From DATLZB01 sp035574175 (GTDB taxonomy: Bacteria; Pseudomonadota; Alphaproteobacteria; Rhizobiales; Hyphomicrobiaceae): a stretch of 64,000 nucleotides of DNA. The position numbers and the translations under genes are program-made. The stretch is from positions 1 through 64,000 of the forward strand of contig DATLZB010000158.1 of the NCBI GenBank assembly GCA_035574175.1, read 5' to 3'. The stretch's first letter is position 1. The number at the start of each line of letters is the position of its first letter. The notes beneath the pieces were generated by a model, which did no database searches, was not told the DNA's origin, and saw only the letters and a program-made list of their open reading frames with translations. Shown here one piece after another: positions 17,800-27,460 of this stretch.

Positions 17800-20205
17800 A
17801 TGCGTACATTATTTACAAAATTCGTCGGCTCCAAATCTGGGAAGGTATTCCAAATATACCTTGCCTTTGCCGTCCTCGTGAGCGCTGGTTTCGGTTATCA
17901 GTTCTACAATTCCAGCCTGGAGGCTTTTCGTCGGCAAAAGGCTGAAGAAAAGATCGCCGCGCTGCAACTGGTCGACGCTTTCGTGACGACCTACTCGCAG
18001 TTCCGGTCGCAATTCGTCGCGAGCGCGCCGGTGCCGGCGACCTTCAAAGCCCAGGCGATCGAGAACTTCAGCAAGGAGGCCGGCACCAACGGTGCCTTCT
18101 TGCTGCGCTGGGTGGGCCGCAAGGGCCGGGAGATTGCTACGCCAGCGGCGGATTCGGACATGGCAGAGACGATCGAGGCGCTCGCCGCGCTTGGCGATGC
18201 CAACCCGAGATCGGCGCTGTCCACCATCGACGGAAAGCTGGTGCTGAGGACGGTGTATCCAACCCTTGCCCGGGAAGAAAGCTGTGTGAACTGCCACAAC
18301 GAACTGCAACCGAACAAGCCGAAGTGGCAAATCAACGACGTGATGGGCGCGTTCGCCATCGATGTGCCCATGGAGGAATTCCTGAGGGAGCTTCGCCGGC
18401 AGAGCTACAAGGTCGGTGGCGGTCTCTTCCTGGTGCTCGGCGCGATCGGCGTGGTGATATCGATCCTGCATTTCCGGCACGTGAGCCAATGGGACGCCGT
18501 GGCGCAGGAACTCAGCGTCCAGAATACGCGGTTCGATGCGGCACTCAAGTACATGTCGCAGGGACTGTGCATGTTCGATGCCGACGCGCGCCTGGTGGTA
18601 GCCAACGATCGGTACGCCGAGATGTACGGCCTGACACGGGAACAGGTGAAGCCGGGCACTCCGTTCCGCGCGATCGTGGAAGCTCGCATTGCGCTCGGGG
18701 CCTATTCGGGTCCGAACCCGGAAAGCTACATCAACGAGCGGCTCGCCGCCGTGCGCGAGCGCCACGCCTCAACCAAGATCCAGACGTTACCGGACGGCCG
18801 CGTGATCGCCATCGTGCACCAGCCGCTGGCCGACGGCGGATGGGTCGCCACCCACGAGGACATCACCGAACAGCGGCGCTACGAGGCGAAGATCGCGCAT
18901 ATGGCGCACCACGATGCGCTGACGGACCTGCCCAATCGCGTGCTGCTCAACGAGCGGCTGCAAACCGCGCTCGATCAGGCGGGGCAGGACAACCTTGTTG
19001 CGATCCATCTTCTCGATCTCGACCTGTTCAAGAACGTCAACGACACGCTGGGGCATGCCGCCGGCGACAAGCTGCTCAAAGCGGTGGCGGATCGGCTCCG
19101 GTCCGTGGTGCGGGAGACCGACACGGTGGCGCGCATGGGCGGGGATGAGTTCGCCATCGTGCAGCAGTCGATCGGGCATCCGATGGATGCGGCGATGCTG
19201 GCCGAGCGCGTTATCGCATCCGTCAGCGCTGCCTACGAGGTGGATGGGCACCAGGTCGTCGTCGGCACCAGCCTCGGCATCGCCGTGGGGCCGACCGACG
19301 GCAAAGACCCGGACCAGCTGACCAGAAACGCCGATCTCGCTCTCTACCGGGCGAAGAGCGCCGGCCGCGGCGGGTTCGCGTTCTTCGAGGCCGGCATGGA
19401 CGTGCAGATGCAGGAGAGGCGCGCGCTCGAGAACGACATGCGGGCAGCGCTGCCGGCCGGCCAGTTCGAACTCCACTACCAGCCGGTGCTCAACCTGGCA
19501 CGCAACGAGATCGTGGGCGTGGAGGCGCTGGTCAGGTGGCGCCATCCGGAGCGCGGCATGATCTCGCCCGGCGAATTCATACCGCTGGCCGAGGAGGTCG
19601 GCTTTATCGTGCCCCTCGGGGAGTGGGTGATCCGGCAAGCCTGCGCGACGGCGGCCGGCTGGCCCAGCACCGTAAAGGTGGCCGTCAATCTGTCGCCGGC
19701 GCAGTTCAGGAGCACGGGCCTGGTGCAGGTTGTCATGAATGCGCTGGCAAGCTCAGGTCTGGCGCCGGACCGGCTGGAACTGGAAATCACCGAGAACATC
19801 CTGCTGCAGGACGGCACGTCCACGCTCGCCACGCTGCATCGGCTGCGCGAGCTCGGCGTACACATCGCCATGGACGACTTCGGGACCGGATACTCATCGC
19901 TCAGCTATTTGCGCAGCTTTCCATTCGACAAGATCAAGATCGACCGATCCTTCGTCAAGGACATCACCGTCACGTCCGGCTCGCTCAGCATCGTGCGGGC
20001 GGTGGCGGCCATGGCCAAGGGACTGGGCATGGAGACGACGGCGGAAGGAGTCGAGACGCAAGAGCAGCTCGAGACGGTCAAGTCCGAAGGGTGCACGGAG
20101 ATCCAAGGCTACCTGCTCAGCCGCCCCCTGCCGGCCAACGAGATAGAGCAGCTTCTCAGAAGGCCGGTCGTGACCGCGACGCCTGCGGAAGAGCACGCCG
20201 CCTGA
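17800..20205 (+). CDS. Membrane heme-sensor diguanylate cyclase/phosphodiesterase
   Basis: An 801-residue c-di-GMP protein with a sensor. A first helix (about 20-38) and a second at about 206-225 flank a periplasmic DUF3365/Tll0287-like domain holding a heme-c site CVNCH at 162-166. A PAS domain with a PAS-7-like DAALKYMSQGLCMFDADARLV opening follows. The GGDEF domain has an intact GGDEF at 447-451; the EAL domain has intact EAL at 575-577, ENI, DDFGTGYSSLSYL and KIDRSFV. Both activities are therefore possible. The start at 17800 has GGGGAG six bases upstream. It probably couples redox state or a heme ligand to c-di-GMP (inference). Confidence 0.92.
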   Translation: MRTLFTKFVGSKSGKVFQIYLAFAVLVSAGFGYQFYNSSLEAFRRQKAEEKIAALQLVDAFVTTYSQFRSQFVASAPVPATFKAQAIENFSKEAGTNGAFLLRWVGRKGREIATPAADSDMAETIEALAALGDANPRSALSTIDGKLVLRTVYPTLAREESCVNCHNELQPNKPKWQINDVMGAFAIDVPMEEFLRELRRQSYKVGGGLFLVLGAIGVVISILHFRHVSQWDAVAQELSVQNTRFDAALKYMSQGLCMFDADARLVVANDRYAEMYGLTREQVKPGTPFRAIVEARIALGAYSGPNPESYINERLAAVRERHASTKIQTLPDGRVIAIVHQPLADGGWVATHEDITEQRRYEAKIAHMAHHDALTDLPNRVLLNERLQTALDQAGQDNLVAIHLLDLDLFKNVNDTLGHAAGDKLLKAVADRLRSVVRETDTVARMGGDEFAIVQQSIGHPMDAAMLAERVIASVSAAYEVDGHQVVVGTSLGIAVGPTDGKDPDQLTRNADLALYRAKSAGRGGFAFFEAGMDVQMQERRALENDMRAALPAGQFELHYQPVLNLARNEIVGVEALVRWRHPERGMISPGEFIPLAEEVGFIVPLGEWVIRQACATAAGWPSTVKVAVNLSPAQFRSTGLVQVVMNALASSGLAPDRLELEITENILLQDGTSTLATLHRLRELGVHIAMDDFGTGYSSLSYLRSFPFDKIKIDRSFVKDITVTSGSLSIVRAVAAMAKGLGMETTAEGVETQEQLETVKSEGCTEIQGYLLSRPLPANEIEQLLRRPVVTATPAEEHAA

Positions 20206-20330
20206 TCACCGGCGTGCGTTGGGCGGTCGGCATCGGCAACGCGCACCATGGGCGGCTGCCGAAGCCGGTCCGGGTCTTGCCTACCCACTGTGCGCGGGAC
20301 CTCGCGCCGAGCACGGCGTGGAAGCAGGGT

Positions 20331-20591
20331 TTATTGCGGCCAGTTCGGGTCGTAGCGGCCGAAGCCGTTGGACCGCTTCACCGCCGACGCCTGACTGATG
20401 GGCGAGATCGCATTCATCGCGCGCTGCTCAAGAAGGGCAGCCACTTGTTGAGAGGTCTGTTCGCGCACCAGCCGCAAATAGCTGATGGCCGCATCGGCAC
20501 GCCCGATCAGGTAAAGCTCGCGATTGAGCTCGGCGGAAACGCGGTCGCTCTGGACGATCAATTCATTGAGCTGGTCTTCCAGACTTTTCAT
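20331..20591 (-). CDS. Small coiled-coil protein, unknown
   Basis: An 86-residue protein beginning MKSLEDQLNELIVQSDRVSAELNRELYLIG, with a predicted amphipathic helix or coiled coil over most of its length and a short polar C-terminus. I prefer the ATG at 20591 because GGGGAGG lies eight bases before it; the frame reaches 20612 but that start would place this ribosome site inside the coding sequence. No family is recognised. No neighbour on the same strand is close enough to suggest an operon. Confidence 0.6.
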   Translation of the reverse strand: MKSLEDQLNELIVQSDRVSAELNRELYLIGRADAAISYLRLVREQTSQQVAALLEQRAMNAISPISQASAVKRSNGFGRYDPNWPQ

Positions 20592-20853
20592 CCGGGTATC
20601 CTCCCCGTTCAATAACGAATGAGATACAAAAGTCAGTCCGATTCGGGCTTTCCAACGGCGCCGTCATGATGGAAATATGGTTTGCAAATTCAATGCGCGG
20701 GCCAGGCGGAAAGCGGCAAATAATGACAACGTTCGGGGGCGGGGAAAATTCTCCGCAAGGGGTGCAGACGTAAACGGCCGGTGAACGATCCGCGCCGCTC
20801 GGCAGAACGCTCAAAGCCATGCTCACGCACGGTTGGCGACCGATAGAAGCAGC

Positions 20854-21774
20854 TCAGCGCACGCGACGCGGATTGAGGTAGAGGTCGGCCTCCTGTTTCT
20901 GCAGCCTGTTCTCGGCATGGCCGGCGGCAAGGTCGCGCGCCAGGCGGGCGACGTGGCGGCGGCACGACCGATTGAACACCAGCATGCCGGCAAAGAGCTT
21001 GAGGACCGTCAGCAGCCGTGGATCGGCGTGTTCGCGACGCACGCTGCAGTCCCACAAGCCGACCAGCGTCAGCACCTTGCCGTCGAGCAGGCCGATCCTG
21101 CGCCCGGCGCCATCATAAAGGGAGTAGTCCATGCCGAGTGAGATGAGGTCCTGCTTCAGGCGGTAGAAGCGGAGCTTGCCGTCCTCCATCAGGAAGAAGG
21201 AGAAGTACTCGGGCATGCCCCACCACTTGTTGGCGGAGCGCTCCAGATGGATCATCTGGTCGTGGTCGCTGGTATTGATGGAGAAGGCGGTGACGGGCAG
21301 GCCACGGGCGCCGATGGTCTGCTGCAGAGAGCGGGCGAGCATCAGGTCCATGGTGGCCCGCCAGTTGAGGTTCTCGCCGAACAGCTTGAACACCAGGCGC
21401 TTGTCGAGACCGGTGCCGTTCTTCCAGAGGTCCTCGCGATAGCCGATCAAGCCGGTGCGCTTGCCGTTCTCGATCACCTCGGCGTAGATGTCCATGTCGG
21501 TGGTGAACTGGCGCGACTTGGCGCGGTTGCGGCTGCGTCGGTAGATGCCGAACTCGGTGGGATTGAGGTCGGTGAGCCAGACATCGACGGTGAAACGGGC
21601 CCAGACGTCGTCGTCGAGGGCCGGAGGGCGGCGGCGGCGGCGCGCCTCGGACCGCGCCTCGCCGAGGTCGGCGAGGCCGGAGCGAGAAAGCACCTCCGCG
21701 CGCGCCTCGGCGGCGGCGTCGCCCGCAGCAGCGTCGGCTTCGCGCAGCACTTGCGCGGTTGCGCTTTCAGTCAT
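20854..21774 (-). CDS. Conserved-looking protein of unknown function with LURP-one-like segment
   Basis: A 306-residue soluble protein. The first 60 residues are Ala/Glu/Arg-rich. The C-terminal part contains FYRLKQDLISLGMDYSLYDGAGRRIGLLDGK split over two strands, a pattern like the LURP-one/tubby C-terminal beta-barrel proteins (short strands ending in D-G-K). I rate this resemblance as weak. The middle (TTDMDIYAEVIENGKRTGLIGYREDLWKNG) is unfamiliar. No signal peptide or membrane helix is seen. It lies upstream of the coiled-coil gene on the same strand but 260 bases away. Function unknown. Confidence 0.65.
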   Translation of the reverse strand: MTESATAQVLREADAAAGDAAAEARAEVLSRSGLADLGEARSEARRRRRPPALDDDVWARFTVDVWLTDLNPTEFGIYRRSRNRAKSRQFTTDMDIYAEVIENGKRTGLIGYREDLWKNGTGLDKRLVFKLFGENLNWRATMDLMLARSLQQTIGARGLPVTAFSINTSDHDQMIHLERSANKWWGMPEYFSFFLMEDGKLRFYRLKQDLISLGMDYSLYDGAGRRIGLLDGKVLTLVGLWDCSVRREHADPRLLTVLKLFAGMLVFNRSCRRHVARLARDLAAGHAENRLQKQEADLYLNPRRVR

Positions 21775-21886
21775 GTCGCGGTCTCCGCCCTCACGCGCGC
21801 ACCGATACGAATCACGTGCAGGCTAACATCGATGGCCGGGGCGGCGACGCTCGGGCACGGAGTTTGCTGAGGAAAACCGCTGCAGC

Positions 21887-22570
21887 TCAGCGGCGCGGGC
21901 CGAAGATCGCGCTGCCGATGCGCACGTAGGTGGCGCCAAACTGGACGGCGGCGGCAAAGTCGTCGCTCATGCCCATGCTCAGGTGCTCGAGCCCCATCTC
22001 GCGGGCGAGCTTGGCGAGAAAGGCGAAATGAACGGCCGGCTCCTCGTCCAGCGGCGGGATGCACATGAGGCCGGCGATATCGAGCTTCAGCTCCTCGCGG
22101 CAATAGCGCACAAAAGCGTGCGCCTCGCGCGGGGCGACGCCGGCCTTCTGCGGCTCCTCGCCGGTGTTGACCTGCACGAAAAGCAACAGCCGCCGCCCCT
22201 GTCGCGCCGACTCCTCGGCCACGGCACGCGCGATCTTCGGCCGGTCGATGGAGTGGATCGCGTCAAAGAGCGCCACGGCGTCCCGGGTCTTGTTCGACTG
22301 AAGGGGGCCGACGAGGTGAAGCTCCACGGCCGGGTACTGGGTCCGCAGCGCCGGCCACTTGGCCTTTGCCTCCTGTACGCGGTTCTCGCCGAAATGGCGG
22401 TGGCCGGCGGCGAGCACAGGAAGGATGTCAGCTTCCCCGAAGGTCTTGGTCACGGCTACAATGCGAACGCAGGCCGGGTCGCGCCCGGCCTCAGCCGCGG
22501 CGGCGGCGATGCGGCTCCTGATCTCGGCCAGCCGGGCAGCCGGCGATGGCGCTGACTTGTCCTCTCCCAT
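21887..22570 (-). CDS. YggS-family PLP-binding protein
   Basis: Pyridoxal-phosphate homeostasis protein with the fold of alanine racemase N-terminal domains; 227 residues. VAVTKTFGEADI contains the PLP-binding lysine, GENRVQEAKAKW and LHLVGPLQSNKTR are hallmark segments, and the end LSMGMSDDFAAAVQFGATYVRIGSAIFG binds the phosphate. Family members have no racemase activity but buffer PLP and affect amino acid pools. The start at 22570 is the only sensible methionine; the open frame continues antisense through leuS to 23182 and is spurious there. Divergent from leuS. Confidence 0.94.
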   Translation of the reverse strand: MGEDKSAPSPAARLAEIRSRIAAAAAEAGRDPACVRIVAVTKTFGEADILPVLAAGHRHFGENRVQEAKAKWPALRTQYPAVELHLVGPLQSNKTRDAVALFDAIHSIDRPKIARAVAEESARQGRRLLLFVQVNTGEEPQKAGVAPREAHAFVRYCREELKLDIAGLMCIPPLDEEPAVHFAFLAKLAREMGLEHLSMGMSDDFAAAVQFGATYVRIGSAIFGPRR

Positions 22571-22762
22571 CAGGCTGGACCTCGGCACTGGTGGCGAACC
22601 GGCAGACAACTGGAACACGGTGAGCGCCTTGGCAAGGTCGGTGTCGGGCGGGTCTGGTAAGGCCAATCGAGCCGGGCGCCGCTCAGACTGCCGCTTGACC
22701 CGTAGCTGCCTTTCCGGCTGATTACCGGCCGATCCCGAAACCCTCGATGCGAAAGCCCGCCG

Positions 22763-25378
22763 ATGGCCACCGAACGCCCGAAAGAACGCTACAACGCGCC
22801 GGTCCGCGAGAAGCACTGGCAGCAGGTCTGGGAGGAACGCGGCATCTTCAAGGCCACCGAGGCCTCCGAGCGGCCCAAGTACTATGTGCTCGAAATGTTC
22901 CCCTATCCCTCGGGGCGCATTCACGTCGGGCACTCGCGCAACTACACGATGGGCGACGTCTACGCCCGCTTCAAGCGGGCCAAGGGGTTCAACGTGCTGC
23001 ATCCGATGGGCTGGGACGCCTTCGGCATGCCGGCAGAGAACGCCGCCATGGAACGCAAGGTTCACCCGGCCAGGTGGACCTACGACAACATCGCCGCCAT
23101 GAAGGCCCAGCTCAAAAGCATGGGCCTGTCGCTCGACTGGAGCCGGGAGTTCGCCACCTGCGACCCGGCCTACTACCACCACCAGCAGAAGCTGTTCCTC
23201 GACTTTCTCGCCAAGGGTCTCGCCTACCGCGGCGTCGGCAAGGTCAACTGGGACCCGGTGGATCAGACGGTGCTCGCCAACGAACAGGTGATCGACGGCC
23301 GCGGCTGGCGATCAGGCGCGCCGGTCGAGAGCCGAGAGATGCCGGTCTGGTATTTCCGCATCACGAAGTATGCCGAGGACCTGCTCAAAGCCATCGACGG
23401 TCTCGAGCGGTGGCCCGAGAAGGTCCGCCTCATGCAGGCCAAGTGGATCGGACGCTCGGAAGGGCTGCTGATGCGCTACCAGCTCGAGGGCAAGGCGCTG
23501 CCTCGGGCAAAGAAGTACAAGGAGCTTGAGGTCTTCACGACGCGGGCCGACACCATCTTCGGCGGAAGCTTCTGCGCCATCTCCCCGGCCCATCCGCTCG
23601 CCCTTGAGCTTGCCAAGAAGAACGCGGAGCTTGCGGCCTTCATCGAGGAGTGCAATCGGATCGGAACCTCGGAGGAGGAGCTGGCGCGAATCGAAAAGAA
23701 GGGCTTCGACACCGGGCTCGTCGCCACCCACCCGCTGATCCCCGGCGTGCGGCTCAATGTGTACGTCGCCAACTTCGTGCTGATGGGCTACGGCACCGGC
23801 GCCATCTTCGGCTGCCCGGCGCACGACCAGCGCGACTTCGAATTCGCGACCAAATACGGCTTGCCGATCATCCCGGTCGTCATCCCCGAAGGCAGCGACC
23901 CGCGCACCTTCCGCCTTGCCGGAGAGGCCTACGACGGACCGGGCCGGATCGCCAATTCGGGATTCCTCGATGGGATGACGGTGGAAGAGGCCAAGGCGGC
24001 GGTGGCCGAGCGGCTCGAGGCGCTCGGCAAGGGCAAGCGGAAGGTCATGTACCGGCTGCGCGACTGGGGCATCTCGCGCCAGCGCTACTGGGGCTGTCCG
24101 ATCCCGGTCGTCCACTGCGAGGGATGCGGCATCGTGCCGGTGCCGGAAAGCGAGTTGCCGGTGCGGTTGCCGGAGGATGTGACGTTCGACGTGCCGGGTA
24201 ACCCCCTGGTGCGTCATCCGACCTGGAAGCACGTCAAATGTCCATCGTGCGGGCGGCCCGCCACGCGCGAGACGGATACGATGGACACCTTCGTAGACAG
24301 CTCCTGGTACTTCGCGCGCTTTACCTCGCCGCACGCGGATAGGCCCGTCGACCTCACGGCGGCCAGCTACTGGCTGCCGGTCGACCAGTACATCGGCGGC
24401 GTCGAGCACGCGATCCTGCATCTGCTCTACTCGCGCTTCTTCGCACGGGCGATGACGGCGACCAAACATCTCAAGCTGAAGGAGCCGTTCGCCGGACTGT
24501 TCACGCAGGGCATGGTCGTGCACGAGACCTATCGTTCGCAGTCCGGGCAGTGGCTCCTGCCGAGCGAGGTCAGGGTCGAGGGCGAAGGCGAGCAGCGCCG
24601 GGCCGTCGAGGTCGCAACGGGCAGGCCGGTCGAGATCGGGCCGGTCGAAAAGATGTCCAAATCGAAGAAGAACGTGGTCGACCTCGACGACTTCATCAAC
24701 GAATACGGGGCCGATACCGCGCGCTGGTTCGTGCTCTCCGACAGCCCGCCCGAGCGGGACGTGATCTACAGCGACGTCGGCGTGCAGGGCGCCCGCCGGT
24801 TCGTGCAAAGGGTGTGGCGGCTGATCGAGGAGATCGCCGAGCGCGCTGCCGAGAGAGGGGCGGCAAAACCGACCCGCTTCGGACCGGAGGCCGCGGCGCT
24901 CAGATCGGCGGCGCACAAGGCGCTGGCCAAGGTGACGCAGAACATCGAAGGGCTGCGGTTCAACGTGGCGGTGGCCCAGATCTACGAATTCACGACCACC
25001 CTGCAATCGGCAGCCGCCAAGCAGGACGAGGGGCTTAACTGGGCCTTGCGGGAGGGCGCGGAGCTGTTGGTGCAGATGCTCGGTCCCATGATGCCTCACC
25101 TTGGAGAGGAATGCTGGGCGCGGCTCGGATACAACACTTTGCTCGCCGAACAGCCCTGGCCGGAGCCCGACCCCGGCCTGCTCGTTGACGATACGATTAC
25201 CATTGCCGTACAGGTAAATGGGAAGCGAAGGGACGAACTCACCATCGCCAAAGGCGCCAATGAAGCGGAGATTGAGGCGGCGGCTCTGAAGCTGGCGCCG
25301 GTGGTGCGCGCGCTCGAGGGACGCCCGGTGAAGAAGGTGATCGTCGTGCCGCAAAGGATCGTGAATGTCGTCGTCTGA
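22763..25378 (+). CDS. leuS: Leucyl-tRNA synthetase
   Basis: Charges tRNA-Leu; 871 residues, normal for the bacterial enzyme. The class I signatures are HVGH at residues 54-57 and KMSKS at 630-634. The CP1 editing domain is present (about residues 220-420, with TRADTIFGGSFCAISPAHPLA and AHDQRDFEFA). The anticodon-binding and C-terminal domains follow (VQVNGKRRDE near the end). The 3' end overlaps the next gene by 14 bases, so leuS, lptE and holA form an operon, a frequent order in alphaproteobacteria. Confidence 0.98.
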   Translation: MATERPKERYNAPVREKHWQQVWEERGIFKATEASERPKYYVLEMFPYPSGRIHVGHSRNYTMGDVYARFKRAKGFNVLHPMGWDAFGMPAENAAMERKVHPARWTYDNIAAMKAQLKSMGLSLDWSREFATCDPAYYHHQQKLFLDFLAKGLAYRGVGKVNWDPVDQTVLANEQVIDGRGWRSGAPVESREMPVWYFRITKYAEDLLKAIDGLERWPEKVRLMQAKWIGRSEGLLMRYQLEGKALPRAKKYKELEVFTTRADTIFGGSFCAISPAHPLALELAKKNAELAAFIEECNRIGTSEEELARIEKKGFDTGLVATHPLIPGVRLNVYVANFVLMGYGTGAIFGCPAHDQRDFEFATKYGLPIIPVVIPEGSDPRTFRLAGEAYDGPGRIANSGFLDGMTVEEAKAAVAERLEALGKGKRKVMYRLRDWGISRQRYWGCPIPVVHCEGCGIVPVPESELPVRLPEDVTFDVPGNPLVRHPTWKHVKCPSCGRPATRETDTMDTFVDSSWYFARFTSPHADRPVDLTAASYWLPVDQYIGGVEHAILHLLYSRFFARAMTATKHLKLKEPFAGLFTQGMVVHETYRSQSGQWLLPSEVRVEGEGEQRRAVEVATGRPVEIGPVEKMSKSKKNVVDLDDFINEYGADTARWFVLSDSPPERDVIYSDVGVQGARRFVQRVWRLIEEIAERAAERGAAKPTRFGPEAAALRSAAHKALAKVTQNIEGLRFNVAVAQIYEFTTTLQSAAAKQDEGLNWALREGAELLVQMLGPMMPHLGEECWARLGYNTLLAEQPWPEPDPGLLVDDTITIAVQVNGKRRDELTIAKGANEAEIEAAALKLAPVVRALEGRPVKKVIVVPQRIVNVVV

Positions 25379-25925
25379 GCGGCAAGACTCTCCGGCTCGT
25401 TGCGCGCTCGATCGGCGCGGGGCGCTGCGCGCACTCGCACTGCTCGCCGCCGCCCCGGCTCTGGGGGCCTGTTCGGGCGGGTTCCAGCCGCTCTACGGCT
25501 CGCTCGGCCACGGCCCATCGGTCGAGGCCAAGCTGGCGCAGGTCGAGATCGGCACCATCCCCGGACGGGTCGGCCAGCGCATCCGCAACGAACTGATCTT
25601 CCAGCATACCGGCGGCGGTACGCCGCCCCCGCCGCTGTACCGTCTCGATGTGACCATCCGCGAGATGGTCACCTCCACACTGGTGGCGCGGGATGGCAAC
25701 TCCACGGGCCAGATCTACCAGGTCGATGCCGCCTTCCAGCTCATCAGTCTCAAGGACAAACGCGTGGTGCTGCAGGGCACCAGTCACGGCCGGGCGGGCT
25801 TTGAGCGCTTCACCTCGATCTTCTCCAACGTGCAGGCCAACCACGAGGCTCAGGACCGGGTGGCGCGGACGGTCGCGGCCGACCTCAAGGCGCGGCTTGC
25901 GGCGTACCTGAGCACGGCGGCCTGA
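25365..25925 (+). CDS. lptE: LPS-assembly lipoprotein LptE
   Basis: Lipoprotein that plugs the LptD barrel and delivers lipopolysaccharide to the outer leaflet. The 186-residue protein has an N-terminal signal with Arg-rich start and a lipobox ALGAC with the lipidated Cys36, followed by GGFQPLYGS, the characteristic mature N-terminus. The body has the LptE-like RVGQRIRNELIF and YRLDVTI segments. The start ATG overlaps the leuS 3' end by 14 bases, indicating translational coupling. It is followed by holA, the usual neighbour. Confidence 0.9.
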   Translation: MSSSERQDSPARCALDRRGALRALALLAAAPALGACSGGFQPLYGSLGHGPSVEAKLAQVEIGTIPGRVGQRIRNELIFQHTGGGTPPPPLYRLDVTIREMVTSTLVARDGNSTGQIYQVDAAFQLISLKDKRVVLQGTSHGRAGFERFTSIFSNVQANHEAQDRVARTVAADLKARLAAYLSTAA

Positions 25926-25973
25926 CCATCTCGGCCGTTGACGCAGAGCCTACGCATCGGCGGCGCGCCCCGC

Positions 25974-27011
25974 ATGGTTGCCATCAAAGCGCATCAGGCG
26001 CAGGCCTTCCTCAAGTCGATGGATGCGGCCATCGCCGCCGTCCTCGTCTACGGCAACGATGCCGGACTGGTGTCGGAGCGTGCGCGGGCGGCGGCCGAGC
26101 GCCTCGCCGGCAACTCGAATCCGCCAGGCGAGATCGTCCGCATCGAGGAGGCGGACTTCGAACAGGATCCGGAGCGTCTCGCCGTCGAGCTCAAAACGGT
26201 GGCCATGTTCGGCGGCCGCCGGATCGTGCGCACCACGGCGGGGCGCAAGATCAACGCGCAGGTGCTGACGCCCCTGCTCGCCCCCGGCGCCATGGCAGGC
26301 GCACTGGTGGTTGAAGCAGGTAATCTGCGGCAGGGCGATGCCCTGCGCGCCGCCTTCGAGCGCGCCGATCATGCCGTGGCCATTCCCTGCTACGGCGACG
26401 AGGTGCGCGACCTCGACCGCCTCGTGCGCGAAGCTCTCGCGGCGCAAGGGGTCGAGATCACCGCCGAGGCGCGCCAGGCGCTGCTCGCTCGGCTCGGCGC
26501 CGACCGAGCGCTGTCGCGCAGCGAGATCGAGAAAGTTGCGCTCTACGCCGGCGACAAAGGCAGGGTCGAGGTGGACGACGTCGATGCGGTGGTCGGCGAT
26601 GCGGCCGAGCTTGCCATCGATGCGGTGCTGTTCGCCGCGGCGTCCGGCGATGCGGCGCGGGCAATGTCGGAGTTCGACCGCACGGTGGCGTCGGGCGAAA
26701 GCCCGCAGGCGATCATTCTCGCCCTGCAGCGCCACTTCCAGCGCCTCAATCGCATCCGTGCCGCGCTCGACGCGGGCCGCGGCTTCGAGGACGCGATCCG
26801 GCCGCTGCGCCCGCCTGTGCATTTCAAGCACAAGGGCATCGTCGAAACCCAGGCACGCGCATGGACGCTTGCGCGCTCCTCGCAGGCGCTCGCCATGATC
26901 GCGGCCGCGGCGCGCGCGGCGCGGCTCACGGCAGCGCTGGAGGCCGCGCTCGCGGAGCGGCTCGTGCTCGATCTTGTCCGGCTTGCGCCGCGTCCAAGGC
27001 CTACGCGCTGA
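25974..27011 (+). CDS. holA: DNA polymerase III delta subunit
   Basis: Clamp-loader subunit that opens the beta clamp; about 345 residues. The start MVAIKAHQAQAFLKSMD leads into the AAA+-like domain VLVYGNDAGLVSERARAAAE, without a Walker A motif, as expected for delta. Further support is VVEAGNLRQGDALRAAFE, DRALSRSEIEKVALYAGD and the C-terminal collar helices. I prefer the ATG at 25974 over 25938 because it fits family starts. It lies 48 bases after lptE, in the same operon. Confidence 0.92.
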   Translation: MVAIKAHQAQAFLKSMDAAIAAVLVYGNDAGLVSERARAAAERLAGNSNPPGEIVRIEEADFEQDPERLAVELKTVAMFGGRRIVRTTAGRKINAQVLTPLLAPGAMAGALVVEAGNLRQGDALRAAFERADHAVAIPCYGDEVRDLDRLVREALAAQGVEITAEARQALLARLGADRALSRSEIEKVALYAGDKGRVEVDDVDAVVGDAAELAIDAVLFAAASGDAARAMSEFDRTVASGESPQAIILALQRHFQRLNRIRAALDAGRGFEDAIRPLRPPVHFKHKGIVETQARAWTLARSSQALAMIAAAARAARLTAALEAALAERLVLDLVRLAPRPRPTR

Positions 27012-27021
27012 GCGTAGAGTC

Positions 27022-27408
27022 TCAGACGAGTTGGAAGAAGATCAACAGGAGGCCGACGACCGATACCGTCCAGACGGCGGTTCGCAGCCAGGGTATCCCG
27101 GCGATGAAAACGACGGCGTAGGCAAGGCGACCATAAAAGAAGATCTGCGCTCCGAGCGCGGTGATCGCGTTGGTGCGGCCGGCGGCGACGGCGAGGAGTA
27201 CGAGAGGTGCGAACAGGATGAGGTTCTCGATCATGTTGCGGTGCGCGCGCTGGGCGCGGTCCACCCAGCCGGTGAGCGCGGGCATATTCTCCCGATTGCT
27301 CGCCAGCGTCGCCAAGCCAACCTGTCCGGCGGCTCCGGCAACGGCGACCAGCATCTGGACGAAACAGAGCGCGAGGGTCCACACGAGATAAGCAAGATCC
27401 GGGCTCAT
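27022..27408 (-). CDS. MAPEG-family membrane protein
   Basis: A 128-residue protein of the MAPEG family (membrane-associated proteins in eicosanoid and glutathione metabolism) with four hydrophobic helices. The family motif is the RAQRAHRNMIENLILFAPLVL segment; the E-N pair follows the usual R-A-x-R-x-H-x-N pattern. The start at 27408 has GGAGGA a few bases upstream; the frame reaches 27423. Bacterial members have no firmly known substrate. It converges on holA with only 10 bases between the stop codons. Confidence 0.85.
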   Translation of the reverse strand: MSPDLAYLVWTLALCFVQMLVAVAGAAGQVGLATLASNRENMPALTGWVDRAQRAHRNMIENLILFAPLVLLAVAAGRTNAITALGAQIFFYGRLAYAVVFIAGIPWLRTAVWTVSVVGLLLIFFQLV

Positions 27409-27460
27409 GTCTTCCTCCACCAAGCGGCGTTCGGTTCCCGGCGAAACCCGCCCCGGACGG

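Noticed and set aside
20563..20826. 87-residue minus-strand frame between two unknown genes
   Set aside because: Overlaps the start of the coiled-coil protein and has no family features.
22571..23182. Long N-terminal extension of the YggS-family gene
   Set aside because: Antisense to leuS; the family start at 22570 is clear.
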